A stretch of DNA of 64,000 bases, taken from the NCBI GenBank assembly GCA_025093985.1, contig JACAAK010000003.1, positions 4,774,001-4,838,000 on the forward strand. The letters run 5' to 3'. Source of the DNA: Calvatia gigantea. Taxonomy: Eukaryota > Basidiomycota > Agaricomycetes > Agaricales > Lycoperdaceae. A model generated the notes under the pieces. The model made no database searches. It had not been told where the DNA came from and saw only the letters and a list, made by a program, of their open reading frames with translations. Made by a program: the position numbers and the translations under genes. Shown here one piece after another: positions 32,352 through 45,409 of the stretch (its first letter is position 1; each line of letters begins with the position of its first letter).

Positions 32352-35300
32352 TTAAACGACGACTTGCCCACTAGCACCGGCACCTTCTCCCTCTCTTCCA
32401 CTCCCACTTCCACGGCCCCCACTATACCTCGTAGGACCTGTAGAATGAACAGGTGGGTGCACAACGGATGATTGTCCAGGAGTGGGACTCGGGCCCTGTG
32501 CGAAACACCATTGACGGACGAACGCTTGATACACCGAGTCTTGGTGATTCGTCGTCGTAGGACGGAGGGAAGCAGGAGCAGTGGATGAAGATGTATCCAT
32601 GGGTGTAGTGGATGAAGTAGTGGTCCTCGAAGGTGAGTCAGTCCTCGTTGTTGTTGTGGTCGTGGTCGTGTTCAAAGACACAGGCGACGCCTTCAATTGA
32701 CCCGTCACACCACCCGCACCCGCACCCGCAGCAGAAGGCGAATTCGACCTTCGATTCCACCCACTACCCACTTTCGACCAATTCGGCATACGCGGTTGCG
32801 GGCTCGCCACAACCGGACTAACCCTCGCAATGCTGAGATCCTCTTTACCTCCAACCGCGATAGACTCTTTGACAGGACTACTACTCCTGCCACTCCCCGT
32901 AGTAGCGGCCTCCTTCACACCACCTTTCAACCCACTACCACCCGAAGGCGAAACGCGTCTCACAGGCGAACTTGTACTCTTCTCCCTAATCCCAGCTAGG
33001 ACTTTACGAACCTCCTGTTCACTTTTCTGCCGTTCGATCCCTGGCGCTACGAGAGGCCCGGCGGGACCAGCGTTAGGCGTAGGCGCCATCATCATACCCC
33101 ACGGCCAATACACTGGTGCATTTGTAGGTGTGGTAGCGTTCTGTCCTTCTTTCGGGTTGTTGTCTGTGGAAGTGGGGGTGGGGGTAGAAGTGGGTGTGGG
33201 TGCTGAGAAAGTGTTCAAGTAATCTCTCCTTTTCATGAAATTGGGACCTAGATCCGCCATCATAGAGAATGGAGGGCTGGTACCCATCTCGAGGGGACTT
33301 AACACTGAAGGCCGGGGAATGTCCAATCCACCGTTACTAACATCGCCATTGCTGGTTGCGGAGGATGACGAAGAGGTGGGTATGGATATCTGAGGGGGGT
33401 TCTCGGAAGGCGGCGTGGACGATGCACTTGATGAGGCGCTCGAGGATGAGAATGTTAGCAGTGGGATTATAGGTGGTGGAGGTGAGTTTTTGCGTTTGGG
33501 ACCAACGAAGAAATCTGTAGGAACATCATCAAAGTCAGAGTCTGGTGTAAAGCGAAGTGGTGTGGCTTGGGACACAACGAACGAACCTGAATGTGAACGA
33601 TGACCGGCCGGATCTTGAGCACCCGTTCCTGCAGCCGTAACCGTAACCGTGACGGGAGAGGGCGTTCTGGAACGTGTATTATACCCAATGGGCGTCTTTA
33701 ACTCATCATCCTCACTTTCACTTCCACTCTCACTTCCAATGCTATCGTCCTCTTCCACAACGGGCCTGTCACTCGTTGTCGTCGTTGCCGGTGTCGCTGG
33801 TCCTACAACACGTGTTATATCCATCCCTGCGCTATTGCCACCGTTGTCGCATCCCTGCGCCTGGGCCTCACTAGAAGCGCCTTGAACAGAAGTCGGGCTA
33901 GAAGTAGATAGCAGTATGGTGGGAGGGGCAGTAGCACCAGGAGCAGCTGGAGCCGCCGGACTGGGGATGGTCAAACTCGGGGCAGCGTAATTCCTCAAGT
34001 TGAGCTTGCGCAATCTCAGAAGCGTCGTTTGCGCCATCATTTGTGCATGGTGTGGTTGTGTTGTCGTCAGGGTTGAGTTCATCGATGCAGTTGTTGGTGT
34101 CGTCACCGGCGCGAACGAAGCTTCAAAAAAAAAAAAAAAAAAAAGGTAAGGTTAATTAAATGATTGGTATGTGTGGAAGGAGGAGTTTTACTCACGTGGT
34201 GATGATACAGCAAAGACTCGACTTCTGAGTTGTTGAGCGTGGGTCGGTTTCGCCGAACTCCCAGCTTCCCGGAAAGCAATCTTGTAATTGTTCCCGGTGT
34301 TGTTATCCCAGCTCTCAACAGGCCCACTGGTAGCATTCGCGTTATACCTTACGACCAAGTACAATGTTCTCTGCGCCAACTTGAACGCATAGTCCTCCAA
34401 CTTGATATGAAACGTAAACCGATCCCATTGTGGACTCTCAACGGTCGGAGGAGTGGGTTGCGCAGCGATATCACCATAGGTGAGTTGTTGATTTGATAAG
34501 AACGAATCCGGGAGGGTAGGGAGTGATGAATAATGTTTCGCAGAGACTTCGGAGGTGGTTTGCCAGTCGTCTAACGTGAACCGTACAGCGACTTGTTTCT
34601 CATAAGCAATGTTGCGTACGAGGAGTGTACCGGATAGGCCAGGAGGGATCTTGCCGTTGGACCCTACAGCCACGTTGTAGGACAAGGATTCAAGATAGAC
34701 ATTGGCATACGGGGTAGGATTCCGTGCAGGAATGAGAGAAGACTCGGTAGAGTTCACCTCATACCTAACAGCAGCAGTAACAGCCCCACCCTTATCTTGG
34801 CTACTGAGGGGCGAACGGGGGAAGGGAAACACAGCTGAAGAACCACGGATGAACCCGGAATTGGAACCAGTGGACAATTCACCTTCTGTCTCAGTCTCCG
34901 TATCATCCCCACCAGGACGGGAGAGACTGGCAGGTTTAGCAGAACGATTGAATACCCGGACGGTGGTGAGACCGCCTTCCTCGTTAGACGGGAAATGGAC
35001 GTTTTTGTGTACGGGGTGGTCGACGTTGGGTGTGGATGGAGCTGAGCGGGCACGGAGGTGGGTTGGAGGTTGTTGTTGAGTCGGCGATGGGAGGGTTATG
35101 TGAGGGGATGAAGATGAGGATTTGAGAGAGGATTTGAGGGGTTTGCCGTTTGAGAGGAAGATTGGGGTGGAGGTGGTCCGTGTTACGTTAGGCCGTGGAG
35201 TGTGGTCCGCAGGGGTCAAAGGTGGGGGGAGAGGAACCGTAGGGGTTGATGAGTGGGGGGAAGACACGGGGAAGGGCACTGAAGCCCTTAGGGTGCGCAT

Positions 35301-35651
35301 GGGCACCACGGGGGGGACGACTTCGTCGTCCTCGTTGTAGATAGCCAAACGGAAAGAATTGTTTGGCTTTAGTTTGAGAGCTGGGGGGATGTTGTGGAGA
35401 ACATCGTCATCGTCATCATCATTATGGTGGTGGTGGTCGTGAGAATCGTCGGCGGAGTTGTTGTCGTCGTCGTCGTCGTCGTTGCTCAGATGGAAAACCG
35501 TCTTTTTGGGTCGGCGGCGGGGTAGTACACCGAGAGGTGCAAAGGCACCGGGGCCAGATGAGGGTGCAGTGTAAGCTCGACGGTGGCCAGGTCGACCAAT
35601 CGAGTGAATGGGGAGGGGGGCGGGTGCAGGTGCCGGGACGGAGTATGGCAT
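32352..35651 (-). CDS. CBM21 glycogen-targeting regulatory subunit of protein phosphatase 1
   Basis: Exon 1 is 35,651-34,196 and exon 2 is 34,121-32,352. The 74-bp intron (GTGAGT to GAAG after a ~19-20-nt T tract) keeps the frame, giving about 1,075 residues. Exon 1 encodes an Asp/His repeat (about residues 58-85) and a PP1-docking block KNVHF...LTTVRVF...KP of the Gac1/PPP1R3 type (about residue 220). A CBM21 carbohydrate-binding domain (about residues 315-465; VYLESLSYN, VRFTLDDW, WDRFTFHI, NNYKIAF) follows. Exon 2 is Ser/Pro/Thr-rich and disordered. Family members bring PP1 to glycogen to activate glycogen synthase. The ATG at 35,649-35,651 is preferred because the next upstream in-frame candidate is only a TTG. 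The gene is intact and the best-supported host gene in the window. Confidence 0.88.
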
Positions 35652-37329
35652 TGTCGTCGACAACGACCAGCAAAAGAACCCGCGGGGAGGGTACTGTGAG
35701 CTGAGCGAAGTAGATAGCGACGACGAAGCGTCGATAAGTATGGGAATGTGAAGAGGCTCGAGTTGAAATTTGAAACTAAAAGAGGGTGATCGTAGAAAAA
35801 GCCACCCTCCCGATCAGATCTCTTACTCATCTCCTTATCACCACAACACCCCCCAGATCGAAATCTTCTTTCGGCTATCTACCGTAACCCCTCTCCTCCG
35901 GCCGACATCATATTCCTCCCCTCCTCCCCCGCCGCCCACTTCCGCCCGAATCACTTGGATTCCTTACGTGAGAGATAAGAAATTTTCTCGTTCTTTGCGA
36001 GTCAACTTTCCTTCTTCATTGCGAGCCATGGACAAGTCACCACCGACCCTGGAGTGGGTGTGGAGTCGGTGATCACACCAATTTTTTTTTCACAATGGAC
36101 ACAGCAACCTCCACTCCACCTCGAACGTGTGCCTCGACTCCTTCATAAAGTCCCTTGAGAAACAGCTACACCATCTCCTTCTTAGGGCAACCTCGCCTTT
36201 CGGATCACATGCATGGACAGCCACCATTTTCACCATTCTATGTACAGACCGCCCCAAGAACATTCCAGCCCCGCTGAGGCATAAACCCGATCATCGGTGG
36301 TAAAATTTCGCTACTACAGTATGATATGGAATTGAACCATCTATTCAACATTTTACTCCATCGCTTTCACCAACGGCACCTAGCCTCCTTTGTTTCCCAT
36401 CATCGCGCCTTATCCGCCTTGGATGGCGGCATCTCAGTTATGTACATCATGTACGCGATTTCACACAGGGTATATAGATGGGTTGTACGTATTTTCCACG
36501 GCACTCCCGACCCTTCCTCTTGCTTCACTCTTCGAGCCTGGACAAGGTCAGCCATGGCCCACCAGGGATCTCTGGACAACGTTCGTACCTATGACGTCTG
36601 TGCTCTCCACCCCTTCCCGCCCCCCTCGAAAACACGAAGCTACAGCTCTCCACACCCAGGTCCAACTTCATAACACCGAACAACAGAAATACAATTACCT
36701 TATCACCTTATCTGACCAAGACGGACCGACTGCATAATCTTTAAACAAAAACAAGAGTCGAACTCGTATCCTCGCACCAACGTGGGCCCTCTTTGTAAAC
36801 ACCTACCCGACGCGAATTGAAACAATTCTCTACGTAAGTATCTCCCCGAACCCGATTCGACCCTCACACTTACCAACCGACGCGAAAACGAAGACTCTCT
36901 TATCTATCGGAAGACATCAATTTGACTTCCCTATCTCTATCTCTCTCTTCTCTCGCTCCCATATATCACTTCGCTTCGAGCGGCCATCAATAGTTTAAAA
37001 ATAGACCTTTTGATTTGCTTCGACGCGACAACTGAACACCACTTTATCTGTGATATTAGACGCTCCCGCAGACGACACGGCGTTTCCATCCGGTATACGC
37101 GCAAACACACAACGTCGATTCGGAACTTTCTCTCCACCCAAGACCAATTCTTCTGGGTATACGTCCTAAAGTAGGCCGTACCACCCGATGCCGCATCAAA
37201 TTTCCGTCGTCGTTGGAACACTACCATACGGGTCCATACCCACGCTATGTGCGATGATACACTTTAGGCGTCATCGTCTTTGACACTATCGACATTATTT
37301 ATCGCGTATGTAGGAGTCTTATGAGATTT
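35652..37329. other. Upstream region of the CBM21 gene; no supported gene
   Basis: The first few hundred bases should hold the promoter of the CBM21 gene. A 115-codon plus-strand frame at 36,390-36,737 has no motif or homology that I recognise and overlaps another frame of equal length, so it is not called. Confidence 0.35.
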
Positions 37330-38340
37330 TGCGAGGTAACACGGGGACCTCTTCGTCCCGAAAAGCTGTTTAACCTTTGTCCGAGGGAAGTATGTATTAC
37401 TCAAATTGTACACTGCATATGCCTTTTCCCGACAACGCGCAGATCCCCCAGCTCCAGCATCACGTACTTATCACATCCTTCTCTCCTAATCAGACGGGTT
37501 CACACCGGACATGATACCAAGTAAAACTTATTGAGTTCACCCTTCTTCGATCTTTGAAATCAGACTCGTGTTTGATTTGTGGAGCTCATTTGCTGTATCG
37601 CAATTGATTCACCGCGAATTGTTGGAAACTGGGAAAAACTGAACCCCACCAATTATGAGCACGTAGATAGTAATCCACACACTGCACCGAGAAACATTGG
37701 AAGGCCCTTTCTGAGAGCTCTTTGATTTTTTGTCCATATGAACACCTGATATGCCTGATAGTAGTGACAATGCGTAGATCCCTCAACTCCAATATCACGT
37801 ATAGAACTCACCTAAGTATGACATACAGTATATCACATCTTTCTACCCCACATCCCCGCGTTTGAATCAGATGGTTCGGTCCGAACGTAGTAACGAACGA
37901 ACTGATTGACTTTTTGAAATCAGACTCAAGTGATTTGTGGGGCTCATTTATCGTAATTTATACACGGGAAGTGGAAACTGCGTACGAGAGTAAAGATCTG
38001 GCGACTGAGCACGTCGATAATAATCAGTAATTCATAAAAAAACTACGGGGGACTCGTCCCGAAAAATTTACCAAAATGGACATTCAAATGAGCGGCGCCC
38101 TCAAACATCTGAACGCCTGTGGGCAACATATCACAGCATCCCAGCTCCAAAACCATCCTTCTCCACATACATTCCCCATCAATTCCCAGTCAGGTAGTTC
38201 AAGCGAGGGCATAATACCACATTAAGCTACCGACTCGAAGATTTTGTCCCCCCCTCCTTAATATCGGCCTCGTGTTTGATTGTGGTACCTCATTTTTTGC
38301 TCACAGGAAGTGGAGACGAACGTACGAGGGGTAAGTGGAG
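37330..38340. repeat. Degenerate ~350-bp tandem repeat, three units
   Basis: Three successive units share ordered landmarks. A CCCAGCTCCA-like motif occurs near 37,448, 37,780 and 38,140. GAAATCAGACTC or a similar sequence followed by GATTTGTGG near 37,556, 37,916 and 38,264. GGAAGTGGAAACT or variants near 37,625, 37,970 and 38,305. CGTCCCGAAAA occurs in the first and third units. Spacing is about 330-370 bp and similarity is low, so the array is old. No coding potential is seen. Confidence 0.65.
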
Positions 38341-41300
38341 CCTCGGCGCCGTAGAATATTCTTTTTCGGGCATCGTAAAATCCCCTTGTGGCGGTGGAAG
38401 GTAAGGGGCAATTCAATGATAATAAGCCGGTGACTTACACCCAGTTGGTGAATTAGGTACCGTGTTAGACCTCATGACGAGTCAGCCTGCGTCTGTTGCC
38501 TCGAATTAGGGGTTTGAAAATTGAAACTGATGACCGGTGACTGAGCGAAAGGAAAAGCAGACATCTAAGTACACATCGCCTTTCCCCGTTAAATCATTGC
38601 CTTCTCGAATAATCGCCAATACAGCTTTGCATTGCTACAGACTGCTATACGGACTTAAACGAAGTTAGAGGGATTCCCCGGTCTCTTCATCCACACCACA
38701 ATCAGTCACGGGTTCCATTTCTAAGCCGAAAGGTCTTCATTTGTTAACCCCAAGTGCACATGGTAAAGATTGAGAGCCTGGGTATGATACAGTTACACCG
38801 AGTGGTTCAAAGCCACACCGTAATCCTCTTGCAAACCGCTTTTCTGACCTTTTTGATTATTTATACTGCCTTCTTTTCTGTCTGCCAAACTACACACATC
38901 CACGCGCCCACCTAAACTTCTACAGGACCGAATTGATGAACCTCGGACTTTTAGTCTCCACACACCCCCAGATCTCTCTCCTTCCCAAGAATCTCGTCGA
39001 TTGGCTTCTTTCTGTCAATCAACAGTCAGCTTCCGGTTTTGTTAAGACTACCATATGCCATGATTGACCAATGCTTAACAAAAGGAACTTCCCATCAGCG
39101 CTGTCCGGATATTTTGCAATGATCACCAGCATCCTGTGTATCGTGTGCATGATAATGATGGATGAATGTGACAAGATACCCCGGCGTCATCTTCCCCGAT
39201 CTGGTGTAGCACATATGACCGGCCATATGACAGACTCGGTGTCCAGAATTGGGGGTATGATATATCTCAGGTTGTATGGGCAAAGAAAGGATATGGCAAG
39301 GCTTCATAGGCCCTTGAGCGCCGTTATCCAGGCCTGGTTACAGTTACTTTTCGAGTCAGGAAAGTTCCAGGAGATGGACTATGATGAAACAGAAGCAAGT
39401 TAATTCTTCAAAGTGAGTGTTACCACGGCTGGAGGTCGGAGGAGTGACGGTGATATCAACCCGAGGCTTTGGACATTGACACCCCGACAAGGTTGAGGGC
39501 GCAAGAAGATTAGGACGTCTACTTATTATGTTATTGGGAGATCGCTTGCGAACATCGTCGCAGCGACTGCCCACCCCCTTATCCAAGCGTTGCTAGATTC
39601 TGGACCACCAGCAGCATCAGTTGCTGGTTGTTCTAAACTTGGTCGATCGACCGTGAGATCAAGGAAGAGGCCCTTTCGGAAAATGCCGATATACTGACAG
39701 TGCCCCTCTATGCAAGCGATTGGATAACGCAAAGATGGCACTGGACAGAAGATCCTGGCCATTTTGTTCATGATGAGTTTCAACAGCATAGCAGCATCTC
39801 GGCAGTTCTATAGTGGTTCCAGCGTGAGTCCAGGCTGCTAAACTCCACCTCAATCCCAGGGAGGTACCGCCTCGACTTCATGTCGGTGGTAGCGATGGGT
39901 TAATGTTACCCCACAACAGATAAGAATAAGCTCGAGGGTGCTAAGTATACGGTACTTTGATCATGCTACATCCGGGCTCCCACTCCCGGGGCGTGGAACG
40001 CGGACGAACATTCGAGTTGGAAAGCGCCCCCGAAAATCTAGGCCCATCCAGGACATTCATAGACGCGATACCCGTAAACTCACACCAACTTTTAAGCGAC
40101 ACCGCTCCATCCTTACCCACACCCAGCTGAGAAATCCACCCTGTTATATCGGTAGTCCTTACCCACCTCCCCTCGGTCAAACTATCCCGACTCCGAATCT
40201 GAACGACATTTACCGCACTGACCCCCCGCCACTGCTTACATAGAATTGCCGGTCTGACAATATTGACAAACGTGAGCAACCGATGCCAGCCGCCAAGAAG
40301 CTCGGGCTGCACCGCCACAATTACGTGGCTGTGCCGATCGCATCAGAGGGGTGCTTCTGAACTCCGAACGTACAGCACTCCCTTCCGTGTGGTGCCGTCC
40401 GTCCATCAAACGAGCCCGATCGAACATCCGGATCCGTTAAATCCCTTCCGAAAGACGCCTGAAGGCTCGTTTAGATATGATAGGCAGAGAGCACTCAGGC
40501 ACGAATGTTTAGTTCATTAATTCCTAGATTAGCTCAGACCGCGATTCTCGGGGTTGAGTACTTGAGTGGTGACTCGTACTAGTTGGAAGGATAGACAGTT
40601 GGGACTCTTGATATCTGAGGTGTTTCGCTCCTTGGTTAGCACTATCACGACGTTGGGTTTGGTTGTTCCGCACTTATCTAATCTGCCAACGACCTTGTGT
40701 GCTTTATCCTCCCCAGACGTGTGTACTCACAGACAATGACTGAGGCTTGAGTCCGGCTCTGGATATCTCTGCCAGGAATCAAATATAATGAGGTTTACAA
40801 TGGGCCGGGTTCTTCTCCAACGTTCTGGTTTTCCCAGTAACCCTACGTAAGGAAGTCAAATGCCCTGCGCAGGGATGTTCGTTTATGACACAGCTTACGG
40901 CCGCAACTAGAATATATTCCAGTAACTCCAGTTGGAGGTCGCGCACCAACAGAAAACTCAGTAAGCACAATAAACACCTCATCAAGCGGTAGGTTCGTCC
41001 GTTTTATCGCTCTCCGTATGTTCAACACACAATTCCCAACCAAAATTAACACTCAGGGTTATCCTTCGGACAGCCGCTCTGGTCTGACTAGTCCCACCTG
41101 GACCGCCGCTTAAGGGTATTGGGCTAAGCTACCTCGTAAGTCCGCGTCTCAGCCATTGATATATTCCAGAATCAGACAACCGTCCTTGAATTCCCAAATA
41201 CAACGAGCAGCGAATGATCCACAGGCTGATCCCTCATTCTGGCAGCCGCTTCTTTGTGCGTCCCAGAACTGACCCCTACGTCACTTGATAAGGTCAACAA

Positions 41301-44300
41301 CATGGCAGACATAGGAAAGGAAGGAAACCAGGGCTGGCGTTTTTGACGTGGAAGTTCATCCTACGTATCCTATGTCGTGATTATACGCCACCGGGGGGAG
41401 TCTCACGTGAACAAGTCATCGTCCACGGACCCGGAACACTAAGAACTTTTGTCCTTGAGGTGTTCTAGGCGGTATGACGATGCTTAAGCGAGGTATGTCC
41501 TGTGTCTTCTCTACTGTAAGTTACCGAAGAATGTGGGACAAGCTCTCCCAAAATTGGCTACCTGCACCTCCGGAGATCCTAGCATTTGCCTGAGAGTCAA
41601 CCCAAGTAGCATGGTCAACCGCTATCTACTGTCTTGCAGTGAGTCTGTACTTGTTTATAAGACGTATATGCATTATCGTGTTTCTGTATTATATCTTTGG
41701 TCGGTCACGGAGTTACTCAGCACCGTTTCGCTCCTTACCATTGGCCCCTGTGAATCTTCAAATACACCATTTAGATTGGTACTCCGACAAGTCCTTATTG
41801 CTCCTGTACCCCTCATAATTCCATTGGGATGGTTGATACCAGCCTGGGATTTGGGGTTCATACAGTATCGGCAGGCTTGCTTCTTCAAGACTTAATGCCC
41901 AAAGTCACAGGACCTTTTGACATCAGAACGATAGAGTGTCGATAAGCAAGAGAAGTTGCATTGGCAACATAACGTTGTAAGGTGAATAAAGAATAGAAGT
42001 GAATCCTTTGTTCCATTCCGAGTCGCCCATTTCGCGCCTGCGAAAGGCAACTACAGGGGGGAGGAACTCGACGATCTATTAGCCCACTCCGGTGTCGTGA
42101 GTACTTTCTCACCGTTTGTATTTATCTTTTCACCTAAATTTTAGGCGCATACACACGGTCGGTAAGTCCGACAGTTGATCGCACTGCACGATGACCCCGT
42201 ATCTATACAAAAGTCTTACCAGCAAGGCACCGCTCCCATACCCAGAAGCCGGAAAATGAAATCCAGTTGCGCCTATAGCCGTGGGTTTTCATAGGACCTA
42301 AATACGTTTCGAAGGTTTTACAGAATTATTTACGACCCCCTGAGGGCCGGGATGAAGCTTCTTGCTTCTTTTTAAGCCGTCTACGCCACGCTCCATCGGC
42401 GTCTCCCATGAGCGCCTGAAACTAGGTGATAGAAGATCCCTCGTTAACAGCCGAAGCTCCATCACGAGTAGCTTGCTGTGATGATACAGAAGACGGACAA
42501 ACTCTATGATTCTGGTTGATAACTTCTGATGATGGCTGTCACCTTCGAACCCGTCCAAAAGCAGGTAGTCGCGAGGTGTGGGAGTCATGTATATCTAAGC
42601 CGTGTGCCATAGGTGACCAAGAACGTCTTGGGAGGTTCTGTTATAGAATGTCGTCGGAAGAAGGTAAATGCACCGTGTTCCTTTGTGAGCTCGGCGGAAG
42701 CTGACGCTGTCGAGGTAGCTCGGGGATGCCTGACTAGAATTACTTTTACACTGGCTAAAGCCTAGGTAAATTAAGTCTTATCGCGTGTTATCTCCTGCTT
42801 CCACGGAATCCGAGAAGCACACGCCTTCGCTTTTCGACGGGGGTTCGCGGTTTATCTTATCACAACGTTTTTACCACTGTGCGGGCTGAGGGGCGACAGT
42901 CCTATGGATACCGGTGGGAACAGTTGTTGGCTTGCAACGCTTGGCAGGAGCACATGTATATCTGTACGTTTGCGCAGAGACCCTGTGGAACGCATTCCTG
43001 CTGACCAAGTCCTGAACGTTCGCAACCATTACTATCAAAAATCTCAAGCTATGATGCAAGTCACTTTGCTCAGCTAATGAGCGATTAATGACTTTGGCTC
43101 CGTTGTGCCAATAGGGTTTGCATGTGCCGCAAGGAGCCACACCGGCCGCCTAATTTTCATGGGTTACGACAGATGCGAAGAAACGAGGGACCCGCCTATT
43201 ACCAAACACCGATTGTTCTTCTTCACCCACACATTGAATACTCAAACCAGTCTAATCACGCCTTATCTGCCTTATTTCAAAGTGCGCTGGACTTCGTTCG
43301 CTGATACGACCGACCCGGGAGAAGGATAATAACTGATAATAGCTTACGAAGTGTAAAGGTTACGCTACCGACCTTCTAAAGTACTCACACGTACCGAACC
43401 GGGAGCAAGCGATATCGAGGGCTACTTTCGGAGTCCTTCGGATCGTCGGTTGTGTCGGCCTTCCTGCGCAGATTTACAATCAATGCCTGTGCTGTTTCAA
43501 TGGCTATCTCTCGAACGTCACCATACGGCATGGCTCCCGCTTAGGAGGGTAGTATCGGGTGGAAAATAGTTAAAAAGCCTGCTACGTCGCCACCGCTGCT
43601 TCTTGAGTATTTAGCTGCAATTAACTTACAGGTTGTAGTAACTCAGCTTCTGGACATGGAGTACGGGTAGGTGTGGCAGTAATTGCGTTACGATAATCCG
43701 TGGGCCTGATAGCAGACTTTGAATAAGGTCTTTTCGGAGTTCAGCGAGGGTGGGATTGGTCCTAGTGAGATGGATGTTGGAACTTTCATTGCGATTCGGG
43801 GTGGTGGACGGCGGCAACTGAGGTGAGTTCTTATGAGAAATCAGACCAGTGGGATATAACGGGCGAAGATCAGAGAAACAAGACAATGGTGAGGGTTTGG
43901 GGTGTTTTCCATTCGCAGCCTATCTGTTCACAAGATGGCAACCCGCTAATAAAGCGCCTAACTTTCACTACGATCTCTAGACTTCGCCAACCTCCTGTGT
44001 TATTGATGGTTTAGGAGGTGTTCAAGCTGGTAACAAATGCGAGGGACGCGACCTTATCAACAGAAGCTCCTTATAAGCTTACGTTGACAAGACACCAGGA
44101 CAATGAACGGAAGAGAATTACGTGAGTGATCGATAGAAATACGTGGTCGAAATCTGTTCATTGTTGTTGAGTGGAGCCCAAAACGGGAGTAGATTTCTTG
44201 ATGTAAAGGCCAAGATCCAATCATTGAAGAACGTGCGTGTGTGCCGTCTGTAAGTGATATGTCCAGTGGCGGTAATTCGCGTAACTGTTGGTATATTAAG

Positions 44301-44640
44301 TGGTACCCTGAAGAAAATCTGCGTTGAGTTTCAGTCAACGGAAGTACTTGGAATTCAAACAAAAAGAACGATCAGTTTATGATTCGCGTTCGTCTCATAT
44401 TGCCTTTGGCATCGAAGTGAGCTGAGTTTACGATATTTTTTCATCGTGTCCAGTAAAAAAAAAAAAAGACAACACTCACCACGACATTTGGTTAACCGGT
44501 TAAGAATGACCGAAGCCAGCGCGGCGAACGCTTCTCATCAGCAGGGTCATGTGACAGCCTGCCCTCAAGTGCAGCCACTCGCATTAGTCAGCTATACAGT
44601 ACCATGGGTTTGTTCCCACAGAGTTTGCCTTTCGCCATCA
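38341..44640. other. Gene-poor stretch
   Basis: No frame of convincing length or composition and no recognisable motif was found on either strand. Frames of 110-120 codons at 39,071 and 41,533 (plus) are isolated and lack recognisable domains. Long runs look like neutral decay. Confidence 0.4.
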
Positions 44641-44651
44641 GTGACTGCAAG

Positions 44652-44697
44652 GTGAGCTCATCGTTTCCGCCGTCCTCCTCCTTTCACTCATCCACAG
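44652..44697 (+). other. Probable 5' UTR intron of the ubiquitin-L40 gene
   Basis: GTGAGC starts and CCACAG ends a 46-bp pyrimidine-rich segment that closes three bases before the ATG. Such an intron just before the start codon is a reasonable but unproven reading. Confidence 0.5.
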
Positions 44698-44700
44698 AAG

Positions 44701-45247
44701 ATGCAGATCTTCGTCAAGACCCTCACGGGGAAGACGATCACCCTCGAGGTGGAGTCTTCCGACACTATTGATAACTGTCAAAGCCAAGATCCAGGACAAG
44801 GAAGGGTGCGCAGTCCCACGTCGAGCTCTTTCCCGATTACTAACCTAGTATTACCTCCAGTATCCCTCCTGACCAGCAGCGTCCTCATTTTCGCCGGCAA
44901 GCAACTAGAAGATGGTCGCACCCTTAGTGACTACAACATCCAGAAGGAGTCGACATTGCACTTGGTCCTTCGGTGCGTGTCCGTCTAATTTTACGTGATA
45001 GCTCATGCTGACGCAGGTGACAGTCTCCGTGGTGGTATCATCGAGCCCTCTTTGAAGGTCCTCGCATCAAAATACAACTGCGACAAACAAATTTGCCGCA
45101 AGTGCTACGCTCGCCTCCCACCCCGTGCCACCAACTGTAGGAAGAGGTCCTGTGGTCATTCGTCACAGCTCCGCCCGTTAGTGCTGACCTTGATTTGAAC
45201 CGTGAACGTTACTTATACTCCGTCACAGTAAGAAGAAGCTGAAATAG
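44701..45247 (+). pseudogene. UBI1: Ubiquitin / 60S ribosomal protein L40 fusion gene with two single-base insertions
   Basis: Exons 44,701-44,805, 44,861-44,972, 45,024-45,176 and 45,229-45,247 are separated by introns of 55, 51 and 52 bp with GT-AG ends. Exon length is 389 nt; two single-base insertions (extra T at 44,776 and extra C at 44,883-44,884) account for the excess over 387 nt, that is 128 codons plus stop, exactly the size of the 76+52 residue fusion. Visible are [40 protein letters not shown], the LRGG junction and the L40 zinc site [15 protein letters not shown]...C, ending KKKLK. The protein normally supplies ubiquitin and a large-subunit ribosomal protein. One Lys near the end of the zinc site appears as Ser. 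As written it cannot be translated; either the sequence has two indel errors or this is a recent pseudogene. Confidence 0.88.
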
Positions 45248-45409
45248 TGGTTGTGCGCTTCCCCAGCGATGGTTTATAGCTACTACAATTCTTTGCAACT
45301 GCCCGCTTATATCATAAGCTCATCGCAATTGATTCGTTTTTGTTCTCCCCGCTCTGGTAGGAAAAGCACCACAAGAATTATAGGTGACTAGCATGACATT
45401 CGTCCTGTC

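Noticed and set aside
36750..36825. tRNA-like sequence on the minus strand with a plausible T-arm (ACGAG TTCGACT CTTGT) followed by T runs
   Set aside because: The acceptor stem cannot be formed with the correct spacing, and no D-arm or anticodon arm fits.
41533..41895. 120-codon plus-strand frame with hydrophobic stretches
   Set aside because: It is isolated, with no splice context and no recognisable family.
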